Shown in pieces: positions 55,932-64,000 of a stretch of 64,000 bases of DNA. The translations under genes were made by a program, and so were the position numbers. The DNA is from an uncultured beta proteobacterium (lineage in GTDB: Bacteria > Pseudomonadota > Gammaproteobacteria > Burkholderiales > Burkholderiaceae). A model generated the notes under the pieces. It worked only from the letters and a program-made list of their open reading frames with translations. It had not been told where the DNA came from and made no database searches. The stretch is taken from NCBI GenBank assembly GCA_903826775.1, contig CAIKFU010000108.1, positions 96,710 to 160,709 on the forward strand, given 5' to 3'. The stretch's first letter is position 1, and the number at the start of each line of letters is the position of its first letter.

Positions 55932-56687
55932 ATGACTAGAGCATTGCATGGTGGACTATTAAAGCTGGAGCCAGGGGTTCCACTTCATCAGTCTGTCGCC
56001 AACGCCATTGAAGAGCAGATTCGGGAGGGTAGTTGGCAGGTTGGGTCTTCGCTCCCTCCAGAAGTGTCCTTGTGTAAGACTTTTGGAATCAGTCGACATA
56101 CCCTGCGCCATTCATTAAGCGCGCTTGAGGAAGGCGGTTTAATTGTTCGACGACAAGGCGCTCCAACAAAGGTAATTTCTCGGCAGCGTCCTCGAAAATT
56201 TACCCAGAGCTTTAATTCCCCCGCGGATATTTTGCGTTATCCAAAAGAAACCTATCGCATAAATATCGCCGAGGAGTATGTTGAATGCGATGTCCAATTG
56301 GCATCGCTCTTAAGGTCCCAAATTGGATCGTCCTGGTATCACATTGGGGCCGTTCGAAAGCAGCAAGGCTCTGAATTAATCGTGGCATGGTCCGATATTT
56401 ACATATTGCCTCAATTTGCTGATCTAACCCATGAGCCTGACCACTCGCATTCAATGGTTTATGAGCAAATAGAACGTCGTTATGGCGTGCGGATCGATCG
56501 GGCTGAAGTCGATGTCTACGCTAATGGTGCGTCAAAAGAGGTAGCGGCTGCACTGGATATTTCTCAAGGCACGCCATGTTTGGTGATTATTCGCCACTAC
56601 TTTGATGCCAATGGGAATCCATTCGAGGTTTCAATTACCCACCACCCCGAAAATCGATTTGTTTATAGCATGCAATTTCGAGGCTAA
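55932..56687 (+). CDS. GntR-family transcriptional regulator, HutC subgroup
   Basis: This is a 251-residue regulator: an N-terminal GntR winged helix-turn-helix at about residues 18-85 (VANAIEEQIREGSWQVGSSL, FGISRHTLRHSLSALEEGGL) and a C-terminal UTRA ligand-binding domain. It follows the lactonase gene by 14 bases. The two inverted repeats upstream of the lactonase are the best candidate binding sites, giving autoregulation. The effector is probably a sugar acid or lactone. Confidence 0.9.
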   Translation: MTRALHGGLLKLEPGVPLHQSVANAIEEQIREGSWQVGSSLPPEVSLCKTFGISRHTLRHSLSALEEGGLIVRRQGAPTKVISRQRPRKFTQSFNSPADILRYPKETYRINIAEEYVECDVQLASLLRSQIGSSWYHIGAVRKQQGSELIVAWSDIYILPQFADLTHEPDHSHSMVYEQIERRYGVRIDRAEVDVYANGASKEVAAALDISQGTPCLVIIRHYFDANGNPFEVSITHHPENRFVYSMQFRG

Positions 56688-56760
56688 ACTTTAGCTATCG
56701 GGTAAGCTGAAATACATACTCTATTGATATTGATGCATTCGTGCGCCAGGAGGATTTAGG

Positions 56761-58176
56761 ATGGGGAGCGTTAAGGAAGACATTAAAGATACCTGGTTGG
56801 GCGCATGGGAATTCGTTCAAGAAAAGTGGACAGATTTAGTTCACTTTTTGTTTGAAACATGGGTGTTCTTGTTGCTATTGTTGGTTGGGCTCGTGACTGC
56901 TTGGTGGTTGCTGGATCCACCGCCTCCCAAGCAGGTATTCATGGCAACTGGATCGCGCGGAGGTCTCTATGAGCAATTGGGTAATAAATACGTAGATTTT
57001 TTTGCAAAAAATGGCGTGCAATTAACTTTGGTGCCAACGCACGGATCTCAAGAAAATATTGACCGTTTGGCAGATCAAAATGATCCAGTGCATGCAGCCT
57101 TCGTGCAAGGAGGCATGATTAAACCCGCCGGTATTAAAGGAATTCAGTCCTTGGGAAGCATTGCCTTTGAGCCGATTTGGTTTTTTTATCGCGGGACGCA
57201 AGTCAAGTCTTCGGATTTTGATGAGATAAATGGCAGGATGAAGTATTTTACCCAGCTGAAAATTTCTGCTGGCGTAGTGGGCAGCGCTACCCATGAAATT
57301 GTGAAGCAATTATTTAAGTTGGAGGGAATGGAGATGGGACCTAACTTCGTCTTTTTGTCTCCCGTTGAAGCGGTAAAGGCTCTTCAAAAAGGAAATATTG
57401 ACGGCGTAATCCTTGTTGATGGGTTGGAATCGGATAATATTCAGACCCTGCTAAATGATCCCAGTTTGAATTTGGCCAGCTTTAAGCGACCCGATGCTAT
57501 TGCACGTTTGCTTTCATTTTTGGAGATACTTACTGTGCCAATGGGCGCGTTTGACCTGGTCAGAAACATTCCGCCTGCTGATGTAAAAATGCTGGCAACA
57601 ACCACTCATTTGCTGATAGATGAGCGGATGCATCCTGCGATTCAGTTTCTGTTTCTTGAGGCGGCTAGAGAGATTAATGGCAAGGCTTCATTTTTTGCGG
57701 CTCGCGGCACTTTTCCTGGTTTTAGGAATTCGACCATTAATGAGAGCCCTGTTGCCCTTCATTACGAGAGAAAAGGTTCGCCTTGGCTGATGGAGTATTT
57801 GCCTTTTTGGTTGGCTGAATTGGTGAATCGATTGCTCTTCGTTCTAATACCGTTATGCGCGTTTGCGTATCCAATCTTGCTAACGATGCCCAATTATCGT
57901 ACCCGGCGGATCAAGACCCGCATCAATCGAATGTATGCTGAATTAAAAGACTTCGAACAGCAATTGATGGCATCGTTCAATCCAAGCCTTCGCGATGACT
58001 ACCTGAAGAAGTTGGATTTAATGGAGTATCAGGCCCTACTAATCAAAGTGCCAAAAAGCATTGCTGGGGATTACTATGCATTGCGCACCAGCATCGATTA
58101 TGTGCGCAACTGTTTGAACCGGGGATTTCATCCCTACAATGCCGAGGGCGGAAGTTTGGTGCCTGATGTCAAGTAA
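56761..58176 (+). CDS. TAXI-family TRAP receptor with membrane anchors
   Basis: This is a 471-residue protein with an N-terminal membrane segment (TWVFLLLLLVGLVTAWWLL, residues about 34-52), a TAXI-type binding domain (VFMATGSRGGLYEQLGNKYVDFF onward) and a second hydrophobic segment near residue 360 (LLFVLIPLCAFAYPILL), then a cytoplasmic tail with coiled-coil character. Normal TAXI receptors are free periplasmic proteins with a cleaved signal. AGGAGG lies before the ATG. No TRAP membrane subunit is near, so it may act as a sensor. Confidence 0.85.
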   Translation: MGSVKEDIKDTWLGAWEFVQEKWTDLVHFLFETWVFLLLLLVGLVTAWWLLDPPPPKQVFMATGSRGGLYEQLGNKYVDFFAKNGVQLTLVPTHGSQENIDRLADQNDPVHAAFVQGGMIKPAGIKGIQSLGSIAFEPIWFFYRGTQVKSSDFDEINGRMKYFTQLKISAGVVGSATHEIVKQLFKLEGMEMGPNFVFLSPVEAVKALQKGNIDGVILVDGLESDNIQTLLNDPSLNLASFKRPDAIARLLSFLEILTVPMGAFDLVRNIPPADVKMLATTTHLLIDERMHPAIQFLFLEAAREINGKASFFAARGTFPGFRNSTINESPVALHYERKGSPWLMEYLPFWLAELVNRLLFVLIPLCAFAYPILLTMPNYRTRRIKTRINRMYAELKDFEQQLMASFNPSLRDDYLKKLDLMEYQALLIKVPKSIAGDYYALRTSIDYVRNCLNRGFHPYNAEGGSLVPDVK

Positions 58177-58185
58177 CGGTAATTG

Positions 58186-58635
58186 CTATTCCCCGTCGCC
58201 CGATTTGGTTGGAAATTTAAAGGATGCATATCTGACTACGGCATTGGCTAGTGCCAGAATTAAAATTGTTACTCCCATTAATAGGATTGCAATGTCCGCT
58301 TCATGGCGCGTATTGACTAGATCAATTATCAAGCGCGTTACAGCAGTAATCGCGACATAAATCAAAAAGCGAACTGGCATGTGATTGGTTTTAAAGTAGA
58401 TGCCTACCATTGCCCCAATTTCTAGGTAAATAAAAAGCAAAAGCAAATCTTCGATCGATGCAGATCCCTTGCGAGTCATTTCCATGAAGGCAACGGCTGC
58501 TGACCAAACCGTTGCACCACCAATGCCAAATAGGGCAATCCGATGAAAAAGGGAGACAAAGAGGTTGCCGATGGGGACGGTCCACTTTTCTATGATGTCT
58601 TCCAACTTTGAAGCTTCATTTGGTGAAGGTGACAT
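58186..58635 (-). CDS. PsiE-family membrane protein
   Basis: This is a 149-residue protein with four hydrophobic helices, typical of the phosphate-starvation-inducible PsiE family: LLLLFIYLEIGAMVGIYFK and a VRFLIYVAITAVTRLII segment. The function of PsiE is not known. It is convergent with the TAXI gene (9 bases apart) and follows fccB on the same strand, separated by 41 bases, so it may belong to the fcc transcript. Confidence 0.85.
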   Translation of the reverse strand: MSPSPNEASKLEDIIEKWTVPIGNLFVSLFHRIALFGIGGATVWSAAVAFMEMTRKGSASIEDLLLLFIYLEIGAMVGIYFKTNHMPVRFLIYVAITAVTRLIIDLVNTRHEADIAILLMGVTILILALANAVVRYASFKFPTKSGDGE

Positions 58636-58676
58636 TTAATCTCCTTTAATAGTATTTTTCCTAGGTGTATTGTCTC

Positions 58677-59951
58677 TTAACCTAGGCTGTCCGCCCAGAT
58701 ATTTCGGGCCCATCCCCAGGCATAAATTCCTTCCAGCTTTGACGATGCGGGGGAAAGACCGCCAGCTCCTACAACTGCTTTAAACGTTTTCTCGGAAGGA
58801 ATATATTGATGGACGCTGGCTACATGCACAGCTTCCGTATCGCTGACAAAACTGTAGCAGGTATTGTTGACGACTGGCGTTGGATTGACATCCCAATCGC
58901 TTAATTCTGCAATGATGGCTGCAGCAGCAACCTTGGCATGTTGGTTTGCCATATGGCCCGATTTTGGCATTGCCGGCGCAACCTGAATGGAATCGCCAAT
59001 GACGTGAATATTCTTTTCGGCGGTGGATTCGAAATTCAAAAAATTTACCTCAACCCATCGGCTGTTTGCATTGGCAATCCCAGCATTGACTGCTACTTCT
59101 CCGGCCCTCATGGCGGGCAATACATTTAGAACATCGGCCTTGATATCGTCTTGTACTTCAAGTTTTAGGGTTTTGGTGCTTGCATCTACTTCGATCACGT
59201 TGTGCATTGGTAAATATTCAATCATTCCCGGATACATTTCAGACCAAGCTTTTTTGAATAGCGGACCCTTAGAGGTGACATCTTGATTTGCATCGAGAAT
59301 TAAGACCTTGGATTTGGGTTTATTTTTTTGAAGATAGCTGGCCACTAGGCAGGCTCGTTCATATGGACCTGGTGGGCAGCGATAGGGTGCTTCTGGAATA
59401 CTGATGGCGAAAATACCGCCATCTCGCATTGCTCTTAATTGATTATGCAGAGCGATTGTTTCCGCACCAGCCTTCCAGGCCTGGAGAGTAACTCCGACTT
59501 GGTTGGCTTTGGCCAATCCCTTAATGCTATCCATCATTAGACTAACGCCTGGGGATACAACAATCTTGTCATATCGAAGAGAGTTACCAGTTGAAAGTTC
59601 TACCGTCTTTTTTGGCGCATTAATGTTGGTAACGCTGGCTTTTATCAGTCTAATGCCGTGACGTTTTACAAGATTATTATAAGGGATTGAAATTTCCGAA
59701 AGGTTTCTTGAACCTCCAATTACCAAATTCGAGAGTGGGCAAGAAAGAAACTCGGTATTGGGTTCAATCAGTGTTACCCGGGCCGTATTGTTGGAAAGAA
59801 GTCGTAAGTATTTGGCAATAGTTGCGCCACCGTAGCCTCCGCCAACAACCAATATCTCCGCTTTTTGTAAGCTGGCATTTGCAGGAATGGTAAACCCTGC
59901 CGTCATGCCAACAGCAGCAGTGCCTTGCATAATAAAGTTCCGTCGATTCAT
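58677..59951 (-). CDS. fccB: Flavocytochrome c sulfide dehydrogenase, flavoprotein subunit
   Basis: FccB oxidises sulfide to sulfur or polysulfide in the periplasm and passes electrons to cytochrome c. The 424-residue protein has an N-terminal Tat-type signal (MNRRNFIMQGTAAVGMTAGF), the FAD motif VVGGGYGGATIAKYL, and Cys192 (RCPPG) and Cys365 (NNTCYSF), placed like the redox disulfide of the Allochromatium enzyme. Its ATG overlaps the fccA stop by 4 bases. Sulfide as substrate is inferred from the family. Confidence 0.9.
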   Translation of the reverse strand: MNRRNFIMQGTAAVGMTAGFTIPANASLQKAEILVVGGGYGGATIAKYLRLLSNNTARVTLIEPNTEFLSCPLSNLVIGGSRNLSEISIPYNNLVKRHGIRLIKASVTNINAPKKTVELSTGNSLRYDKIVVSPGVSLMMDSIKGLAKANQVGVTLQAWKAGAETIALHNQLRAMRDGGIFAISIPEAPYRCPPGPYERACLVASYLQKNKPKSKVLILDANQDVTSKGPLFKKAWSEMYPGMIEYLPMHNVIEVDASTKTLKLEVQDDIKADVLNVLPAMRAGEVAVNAGIANANSRWVEVNFLNFESTAEKNIHVIGDSIQVAPAMPKSGHMANQHAKVAAAAIIAELSDWDVNPTPVVNNTCYSFVSDTEAVHVASVHQYIPSEKTFKAVVGAGGLSPASSKLEGIYAWGWARNIWADSLG

Positions 59952-60316
59952 TTTGGACCTTCATTAACTAGACCAAGCTGATCGGCAATGGTGTGAAGTT
60001 GATCGTCCGTGTAGCCTTTGCTTAGTTGGGGCATGATGGTTCCCTCACGATTACCGGTTTTATATGCGTTCAATTGGGAATAAAGTGCAATTTGTGAAAA
60101 TTTATCAATCAGCGGTATGTCCCCATTGACGACCCCTTTGCCGTTCGTTCCGTGGCAATTGGCGCAAGTGGCGGAAAGCGTGCGTTTGTATAATTCAGCA
60201 GCGGTGCGGTGTTGCGCAAATCCAGTAGGGATAAATATTGCGTTGCTTATCAGGATGCCAATTGTGATACAGGGGACGGATTGACGTCGAGTGTTTGACG
60301 GATTGTTTTTAAGCAT
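59948..60316 (-). CDS. fccA: Cytochrome c subunit of flavocytochrome c sulfide dehydrogenase
   Basis: This is a 122-residue monohaem cytochrome c with a signal peptide (PCITIGILISNAIFIPTGFA, residues 15-34), the haem motif CANCH (51-55) and an axial methionine, probably Met95 in TIMPQ. It is short compared with the dihaem FccA of phototrophs. It is translationally coupled to fccB, its electron donor, by a 4-base overlap. Confidence 0.88.
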   Translation of the reverse strand: MLKNNPSNTRRQSVPCITIGILISNAIFIPTGFAQHRTAAELYKRTLSATCANCHGTNGKGVVNGDIPLIDKFSQIALYSQLNAYKTGNREGTIMPQLSKGYTDDQLHTIADQLGLVNEGPK

Positions 60317-60459
60317 AATCGATGGCGCTGCTACTGCCTCCTTGTAAATTGGATAAATATGCTGAAGTCATTGTTGGAATACCTATATTAAGCAGCATTT
60401 CTTAAATAATTCTTCACTTCAGTTTGGTCAATTCTAATAAGCCTTATAAACTAAAGTCT

Positions 60460-62232
60460 ATGCGGAGTGTTTTTTCAATTCAAATAACCATTTTGACTGT
60501 GGTTTTGGCGGTATTTACCTATCTCTATGGGTTGGATAGCCGTTTTGCGCCTAAAAATGGCGATGAATACCCTTATATGCATATAGTGCGGATGACTGCC
60601 CAGAGCAATCATTGGCTGCCATTGCAGTCTGAGATGGACGGGATTAAAAACACAAAACCTCCATTGTTGTTTTGGCAAGGCATTGCGAGCACTGGGTGGG
60701 CTAAAGATTGGAGCCTGGAGGCATTGCGCTGGCCTAGCGTTGTGTATACGGGATTGTGCGCTTTTTTGTTGTCTTTAACCGTAGGCCGTTTTAGCGGAGA
60801 TGTGAAGAAGGGAATGTTGGCAGCGCTGGTTTGGCTTTCTTTCTTTTCAACGTATCGGTATGGCCGACCTTTCTTGGCCGATCCTGCTGAAGTATTTTGG
60901 CTGAACCTGCCTTTTTTAGGGCTTTTGTATTGGAAAAGTAGCGCATTTGAATCGAAGTGGATTTTTCCTATTTGCGCTTCAATTGCCATCGGGTTTGCCT
61001 TGCTTTCAAAGTCTTTTGCTTACGTTCTCCCCGCATCTTTTGCGTTAGGTCTTTGGTATTGGGGTTGGAGAAAGTGGAATGTAATTGATTCGGTTCGTTG
61101 CGATGCTCTCAAGCTGGTTGGTATTGGCATCCTGTCTTTAGCGGTATTCGCATTGTGGTTTATTTTGGATCCCGATCCAACAGGGGTTTGGCGTGAATTT
61201 GTTCTTGGAGAGAACGCGGGAAAATTCGATGCGCGTAGTTCAAGCTATCTGCTCGATTTGCTATGGGGGGGCGATAGCATTTGGATGTTGCTTGTTACAT
61301 CCTTGGCAAATGCAGGTCTTTTTACATTTGTTCTTATTTCAGCTTTGGTGCAATCTTGGCGTCAGCGTCACTCGGCAGACTTGGAAGAAAAGTTGCTGTG
61401 GCTATTGGTACTTGCTTTTTTCCTGGTCTTTAGCTTACCCAGTCAGCGATCGGGTCGATATCTGTTGCCGGTAATGCCTGCTTTGGCAACGGTCATTGCT
61501 CTACATTGGGATCGTTTGCCTTTATGGGGATTTAGGATTGCCTTAGGGTTGCAGCTTGGGGCTTTATTAGTCGTATCGTGGTTGGGGTGGAATCTACAGG
61601 CTTTTGCTTGGGGTAGCAGTGCGATTTTTAATGGATTTGGCGAATTGACTAGTCGCATATCGAATTGGTCTTATCCGTTTTGGCACTGGCTTATTTTGGG
61701 TGCCACTATTTTTACCGTATTCATGGCTTTATTTAATAAAGCATTCGCTAAACTGGGTGCGCTACTTGGTTGCTTTCTTTGCTATTGCGTCTTAACTAGC
61801 AGTATTGCGCCTTTAGAGGGTGCATTAGGTCGTTACGATGAGGCGACAATTAAAAAAGTGGCAGGTCAGGAGATTTGGATTCCTTGTGACTATCGGGCAA
61901 AGGATGAGGAATACCGCCTGTTGTTGCCTGGAGCCCTGTTGCATGGTTATCTTGCGAAGGACGCATATGATGTCAAGGAGTTGACGAATAATTACCATTT
62001 GGTCGCTGTTCATGTTCCGCAAGGTAAGGAGATTGAACTGTGCGAAGGATGCAGACTTATAGGTCAGAGGGTGGAAATGCGGGCACGACAGACAGACGAA
62101 GAGATGAAGGAAATTTTGCGAGGACGCATTGGTGAGTTTCTATTTGTCAATGAGTATTTGATTTCCTCCCCAGTGGGCAAGGTCGCTGCCGATGGTGAAC
62201 GAGCACCGTCTTCAAGGGATGCGTGCCGATGA
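60460..62232 (+). CDS. GT39/ArnT-like membrane glycosyltransferase
   Basis: This is a membrane protein of about 590 residues with more than ten hydrophobic segments. The first loop carries the acidic motif GDEYPYMHIVRMT and the KPPLLFWQG pattern shared by ArnT and PMT-type (GT39/GT83) enzymes, which transfer sugars from polyprenyl carriers. The C-terminal soluble part is short. The ATG at 60460 is my choice over a TTG at 60424. It overlaps the BNR gene by 4 bases (ATGA). The acceptor is unknown. Confidence 0.82.
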   Translation: MRSVFSIQITILTVVLAVFTYLYGLDSRFAPKNGDEYPYMHIVRMTAQSNHWLPLQSEMDGIKNTKPPLLFWQGIASTGWAKDWSLEALRWPSVVYTGLCAFLLSLTVGRFSGDVKKGMLAALVWLSFFSTYRYGRPFLADPAEVFWLNLPFLGLLYWKSSAFESKWIFPICASIAIGFALLSKSFAYVLPASFALGLWYWGWRKWNVIDSVRCDALKLVGIGILSLAVFALWFILDPDPTGVWREFVLGENAGKFDARSSSYLLDLLWGGDSIWMLLVTSLANAGLFTFVLISALVQSWRQRHSADLEEKLLWLLVLAFFLVFSLPSQRSGRYLLPVMPALATVIALHWDRLPLWGFRIALGLQLGALLVVSWLGWNLQAFAWGSSAIFNGFGELTSRISNWSYPFWHWLILGATIFTVFMALFNKAFAKLGALLGCFLCYCVLTSSIAPLEGALGRYDEATIKKVAGQEIWIPCDYRAKDEEYRLLLPGALLHGYLAKDAYDVKELTNNYHLVAVHVPQGKEIELCEGCRLIGQRVEMRARQTDEEMKEILRGRIGEFLFVNEYLISSPVGKVAADGERAPSSRDACR

Positions 62233-63446
62233 AGCGCATTGTTTCCTTATGCTTTTTGATCCTTACGGCGGTATTGGGTTTTTTGCATTTGGAAAGCCTT
62301 CCGGCTTGGGCCCCATTTCAGCTACCTGAGGTGATATCCCAAGATCATGGTCAGGACGATCAGATTGATATTGGTGTTGCGCATCAACTTCAAGCGAAGT
62401 TAGATCCGCGGGCAGGGTGGTTGCCCGATACCGGAGCGGCATCGGTGCATGCCGCTTCAATGATCGCATTAAAGAACGGAAATGTTCGGGCGTTTTGGTT
62501 TGCAGGCACTCGCGAGGGTGCAGCCGACGTTGTGATTAACAGCGCGGTTTTCGATATTCGCTCTGAGCAATGGAGCAATCCGGTTGTTGTAATTGATCGA
62601 TTGCAGATGGAAAAAAATCTATGGCGTTACATTTCCAAGCTGGGCAATCCGTTGCCGGTCAGAGGCGCAGACGGTCAATTGCAGCTATTTTTTGTGACGG
62701 TGTCGATTGGTGGGTGGGCGGGAAGTTCGATTAGCGCGATGAGCTCCGATGATGAGGGGGTTACCTGGATCAATCCACGCCGCTTAATTACATCCCCGTT
62801 ATTAAATTTAAGCGCTTTGGTGAAATCCCCCGCTTTGCAATTTTCGGACGGTCGGATGGGGATTCCCGCTTATCATGAACTGATTGGAAAATTCGGCGAG
62901 TTATTGCGAATTGATGAAGGACGGGTAATTGATAAGCGTCGAATGAGCGATGGACGCAGTTCAATTCAACCGCTTGTTTTTGTTGAGAGCCCTCAGAATG
63001 GGGTGGCCTATTTTCGCCAGGCAAGACTCTCAGGCCCTGCAAAAATTGCAGTAAGCGAAACGAAGGATTCTGGACAATCGTGGATTGTTGAAGGGGATTT
63101 GCCGATTCCAAATCCCAACTCCGCATTGGCTGGACTGATTTTGAAGAACGGTTCTCGTATTTTGGTTGCCAATAATCTGGAACAGGGTAGGGATAGATTA
63201 GTCATGCTAATGGCAAGCGATTCATCAAAAGACTGGAAGGTGATTCAGGTCTTGGAAGATGATGAAGGGTTGCCAGATGAGCAACGCCGTGAATTTTCGT
63301 ATCCATTTTTAAGTGTTACGAGTGATGGGAACGTGCATTTGTTGTATACCTGGGATCGAAAACGTATTCGCCACGTTTATTTTCAGTCGATCTGGTTCGA
63401 TAACGCAAAAGCCAATTTGAGGGAAGCTCGCAATGAGTCAAATTAA
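62229..63446 (+). CDS. Membrane-anchored BNR/sialidase-like protein
   Basis: This is a 405-residue protein with an N-terminal membrane segment (IVSLCFLILTAVLGFLHL) and a sialidase-type six-bladed propeller. Two Asp-box motifs are seen, SSDDEGVTW and SETKDSGQSW, and the arginine-bearing FWFAGTREGAADV fits the sialidase-like family. Genuine sialidase activity is doubtful without a sialic-acid pathway in view. The start overlaps the glycosyltransferase stop, and the next gene overlaps this one, so the three probably act together on a surface glycan or glycosylated protein. Confidence 0.8.
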   Translation: MKRIVSLCFLILTAVLGFLHLESLPAWAPFQLPEVISQDHGQDDQIDIGVAHQLQAKLDPRAGWLPDTGAASVHAASMIALKNGNVRAFWFAGTREGAADVVINSAVFDIRSEQWSNPVVVIDRLQMEKNLWRYISKLGNPLPVRGADGQLQLFFVTVSIGGWAGSSISAMSSDDEGVTWINPRRLITSPLLNLSALVKSPALQFSDGRMGIPAYHELIGKFGELLRIDEGRVIDKRRMSDGRSSIQPLVFVESPQNGVAYFRQARLSGPAKIAVSETKDSGQSWIVEGDLPIPNPNSALAGLILKNGSRILVANNLEQGRDRLVMLMASDSSKDWKVIQVLEDDEGLPDEQRREFSYPFLSVTSDGNVHLLYTWDRKRIRHVYFQSIWFDNAKANLREARNESN

Positions 63447-64000
63447 TTTCATTGAGTTGGTGGCTTTGATGGAGATTGCTGTCTCGAGCGCAATCTTCTT
63501 GTTGTGGGGGTTGGAATTGATTTTAGGATTCAGTTCTCCTGTTTGGGTTCGTCTGATTTGTACATTTGCTCTGGCAAATGTTTTATTCTGGCCCTTGGGT
63601 ATGATCGGTCTCCCACTAGAATTGCCATTGGGTGGATACATCAGGGCCATTACAGGGGACTTGAGTACGGTGTCGATGCTGATATTGTGGACGGGCTTTT
63701 TTTCTTTTCGTGATTGGTCGGCGCCTTTAAGCCTGAAGGTTTCCATTTTCCTTGGCGCTGCAATGTTTTACCCGTTATCTTTGGGTCTTGGAATGGTAGA
63801 TCCTTATTCATGGGGATATGCCCCTAGCTTTTTGTTGATTGGTGTTTTTCTATTTGCTTTGCTGGCGTGGGCGTTTAGCTGGTATAGGGGAATGTGGATC
63901 CTTGCCTTGGCGGTGGTTGCTTGGGCTTTTAATTGGCATGAGTCAAGCAATCTTTGGGATTACTTGTTTGATCCGTTTTTGGTTTTATGGGCAGTTTGGG
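63433..64000 (+). CDS. Integral membrane protein, cut by the right window edge
   Basis: The frame opens at ATG 63433 (MSQINFIELVALMEIAVSSA) and stays open to the end of the window, giving 189 residues. It overlaps the BNR gene by 14 bases. At least five or six hydrophobic segments are visible (AIFLLWGLELILGF, LVVLW-like LILWTGFFSF, SFLLIGVFLFALLAWAF, WILALAVVAWAF). Tryptophan is frequent. I do not recognise the family. It is the third gene of the glycosyltransferase operon. Confidence 0.7.
   Translation, partial: MSQINFIELVALMEIAVSSAIFLLWGLELILGFSSPVWVRLICTFALANVLFWPLGMIGLPLELPLGGYIRAITGDLSTVSMLILWTGFFSFRDWSAPLSLKVSIFLGAAMFYPLSLGLGMVDPYSWGYAPSFLLIGVFLFALLAWAFSWYRGMWILALAVVAWAFNWHESSNLWDYLFDPFLVLWAVW

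Noticed and set aside
1..64000. CRISPR arrays, tRNA or rRNA genes, insertion sequences
   Set aside because: Reading the intergenic regions showed no regular repeat-spacer pattern, no cloverleaf-like sequence and no transposase frame.

Overview
This window looks like a piece of the main chromosome of a freshwater betaproteobacterium of the family Burkholderiaceae, most like Polynucleobacter. That is an inference. It rests on the moderate-to-low GC content, the many periplasmic Bug-type receptors, the rpfE-like/recJ/prfB/lysS and lolCD-tatD gene orders, and the housekeeping protein sequences. No rRNA, tRNA, CRISPR array, insertion sequence or prophage was recognised. No stretch over 300 bases lacks a gene; the longest gap is about 210 bases, at 18008-18218.

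Region 1 (1-9600) is core metabolism. A leftward sulfate-assimilation operon reads small ORF, TSUP permease, cysH, cysD, cysN, with cysN cut by the window edge. Next come ferredoxin-NADP reductase, a Bug receptor, dsbB and cysK, then lysS and prfB. prfB carries the classical +1 programmed frameshift. Region 2 (9600-16450) has recJ and an rpfE-like gene diverging from lolC-lolD-tatD-ydfG.

Region 3 (16600-30800) is accessory catabolism. It holds a flavin reductase/hydrolase divergon with a TetR regulator, an unrecognised secreted protein, tandem Gfo/Idh/MocA oxidoreductases with a Bug receptor, and a leftward five-gene operon (Bug receptor, DctP-like protein without a signal peptide, beta-hydroxyacid dehydrogenase, enolase-superfamily enzyme, Gfo/Idh oxidoreductase) divergent from a LysR regulator. 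Another Bug gene follows.

Region 4 (30900-47900) mixes envelope and stress genes. These are an AsmA-like protein, a small membrane protein, an SOS-controlled umuDC operon with a LexA box abutting the start codon, slyX, a DUF1653-like gene, yhbW, yaeQ plus a PIN-domain gene, a Bug receptor, an FAD dehydrogenase with hemN, ompW behind two perfect FNR-type boxes, an ATP-binding protein, uup, an amino-acid permease and cbpA-cbpM.

Region 5 (47940-56700) is organic-acid and sugar-acid catabolism. An IclR regulator diverges from an HMG-CoA-lyase-like enzyme, a family III CoA-transferase and a Bug receptor. A UxaA/GarD-type dehydratase diverges from an enolase-superfamily enzyme. An SMP-30-type lactonase and a GntR/HutC regulator follow, behind a pair of 15-base inverted operators.

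Region 6 (56760-64000) has a TAXI-type receptor with membrane anchors, a PsiE-like protein, flavocytochrome c sulfide dehydrogenase (fccA-fccB), and an overlapping operon of a GT39-like glycosyltransferase, a BNR/sialidase-like protein and a membrane protein cut by the window end.

Taken together, the window shows six Bug receptors, one DctP-like and one TAXI receptor without any membrane permease genes beside them, intermixed with oxidoreductases, lactonases and dehydratases. This suits an organism scavenging low-molecular-weight organic acids and sugar acids.
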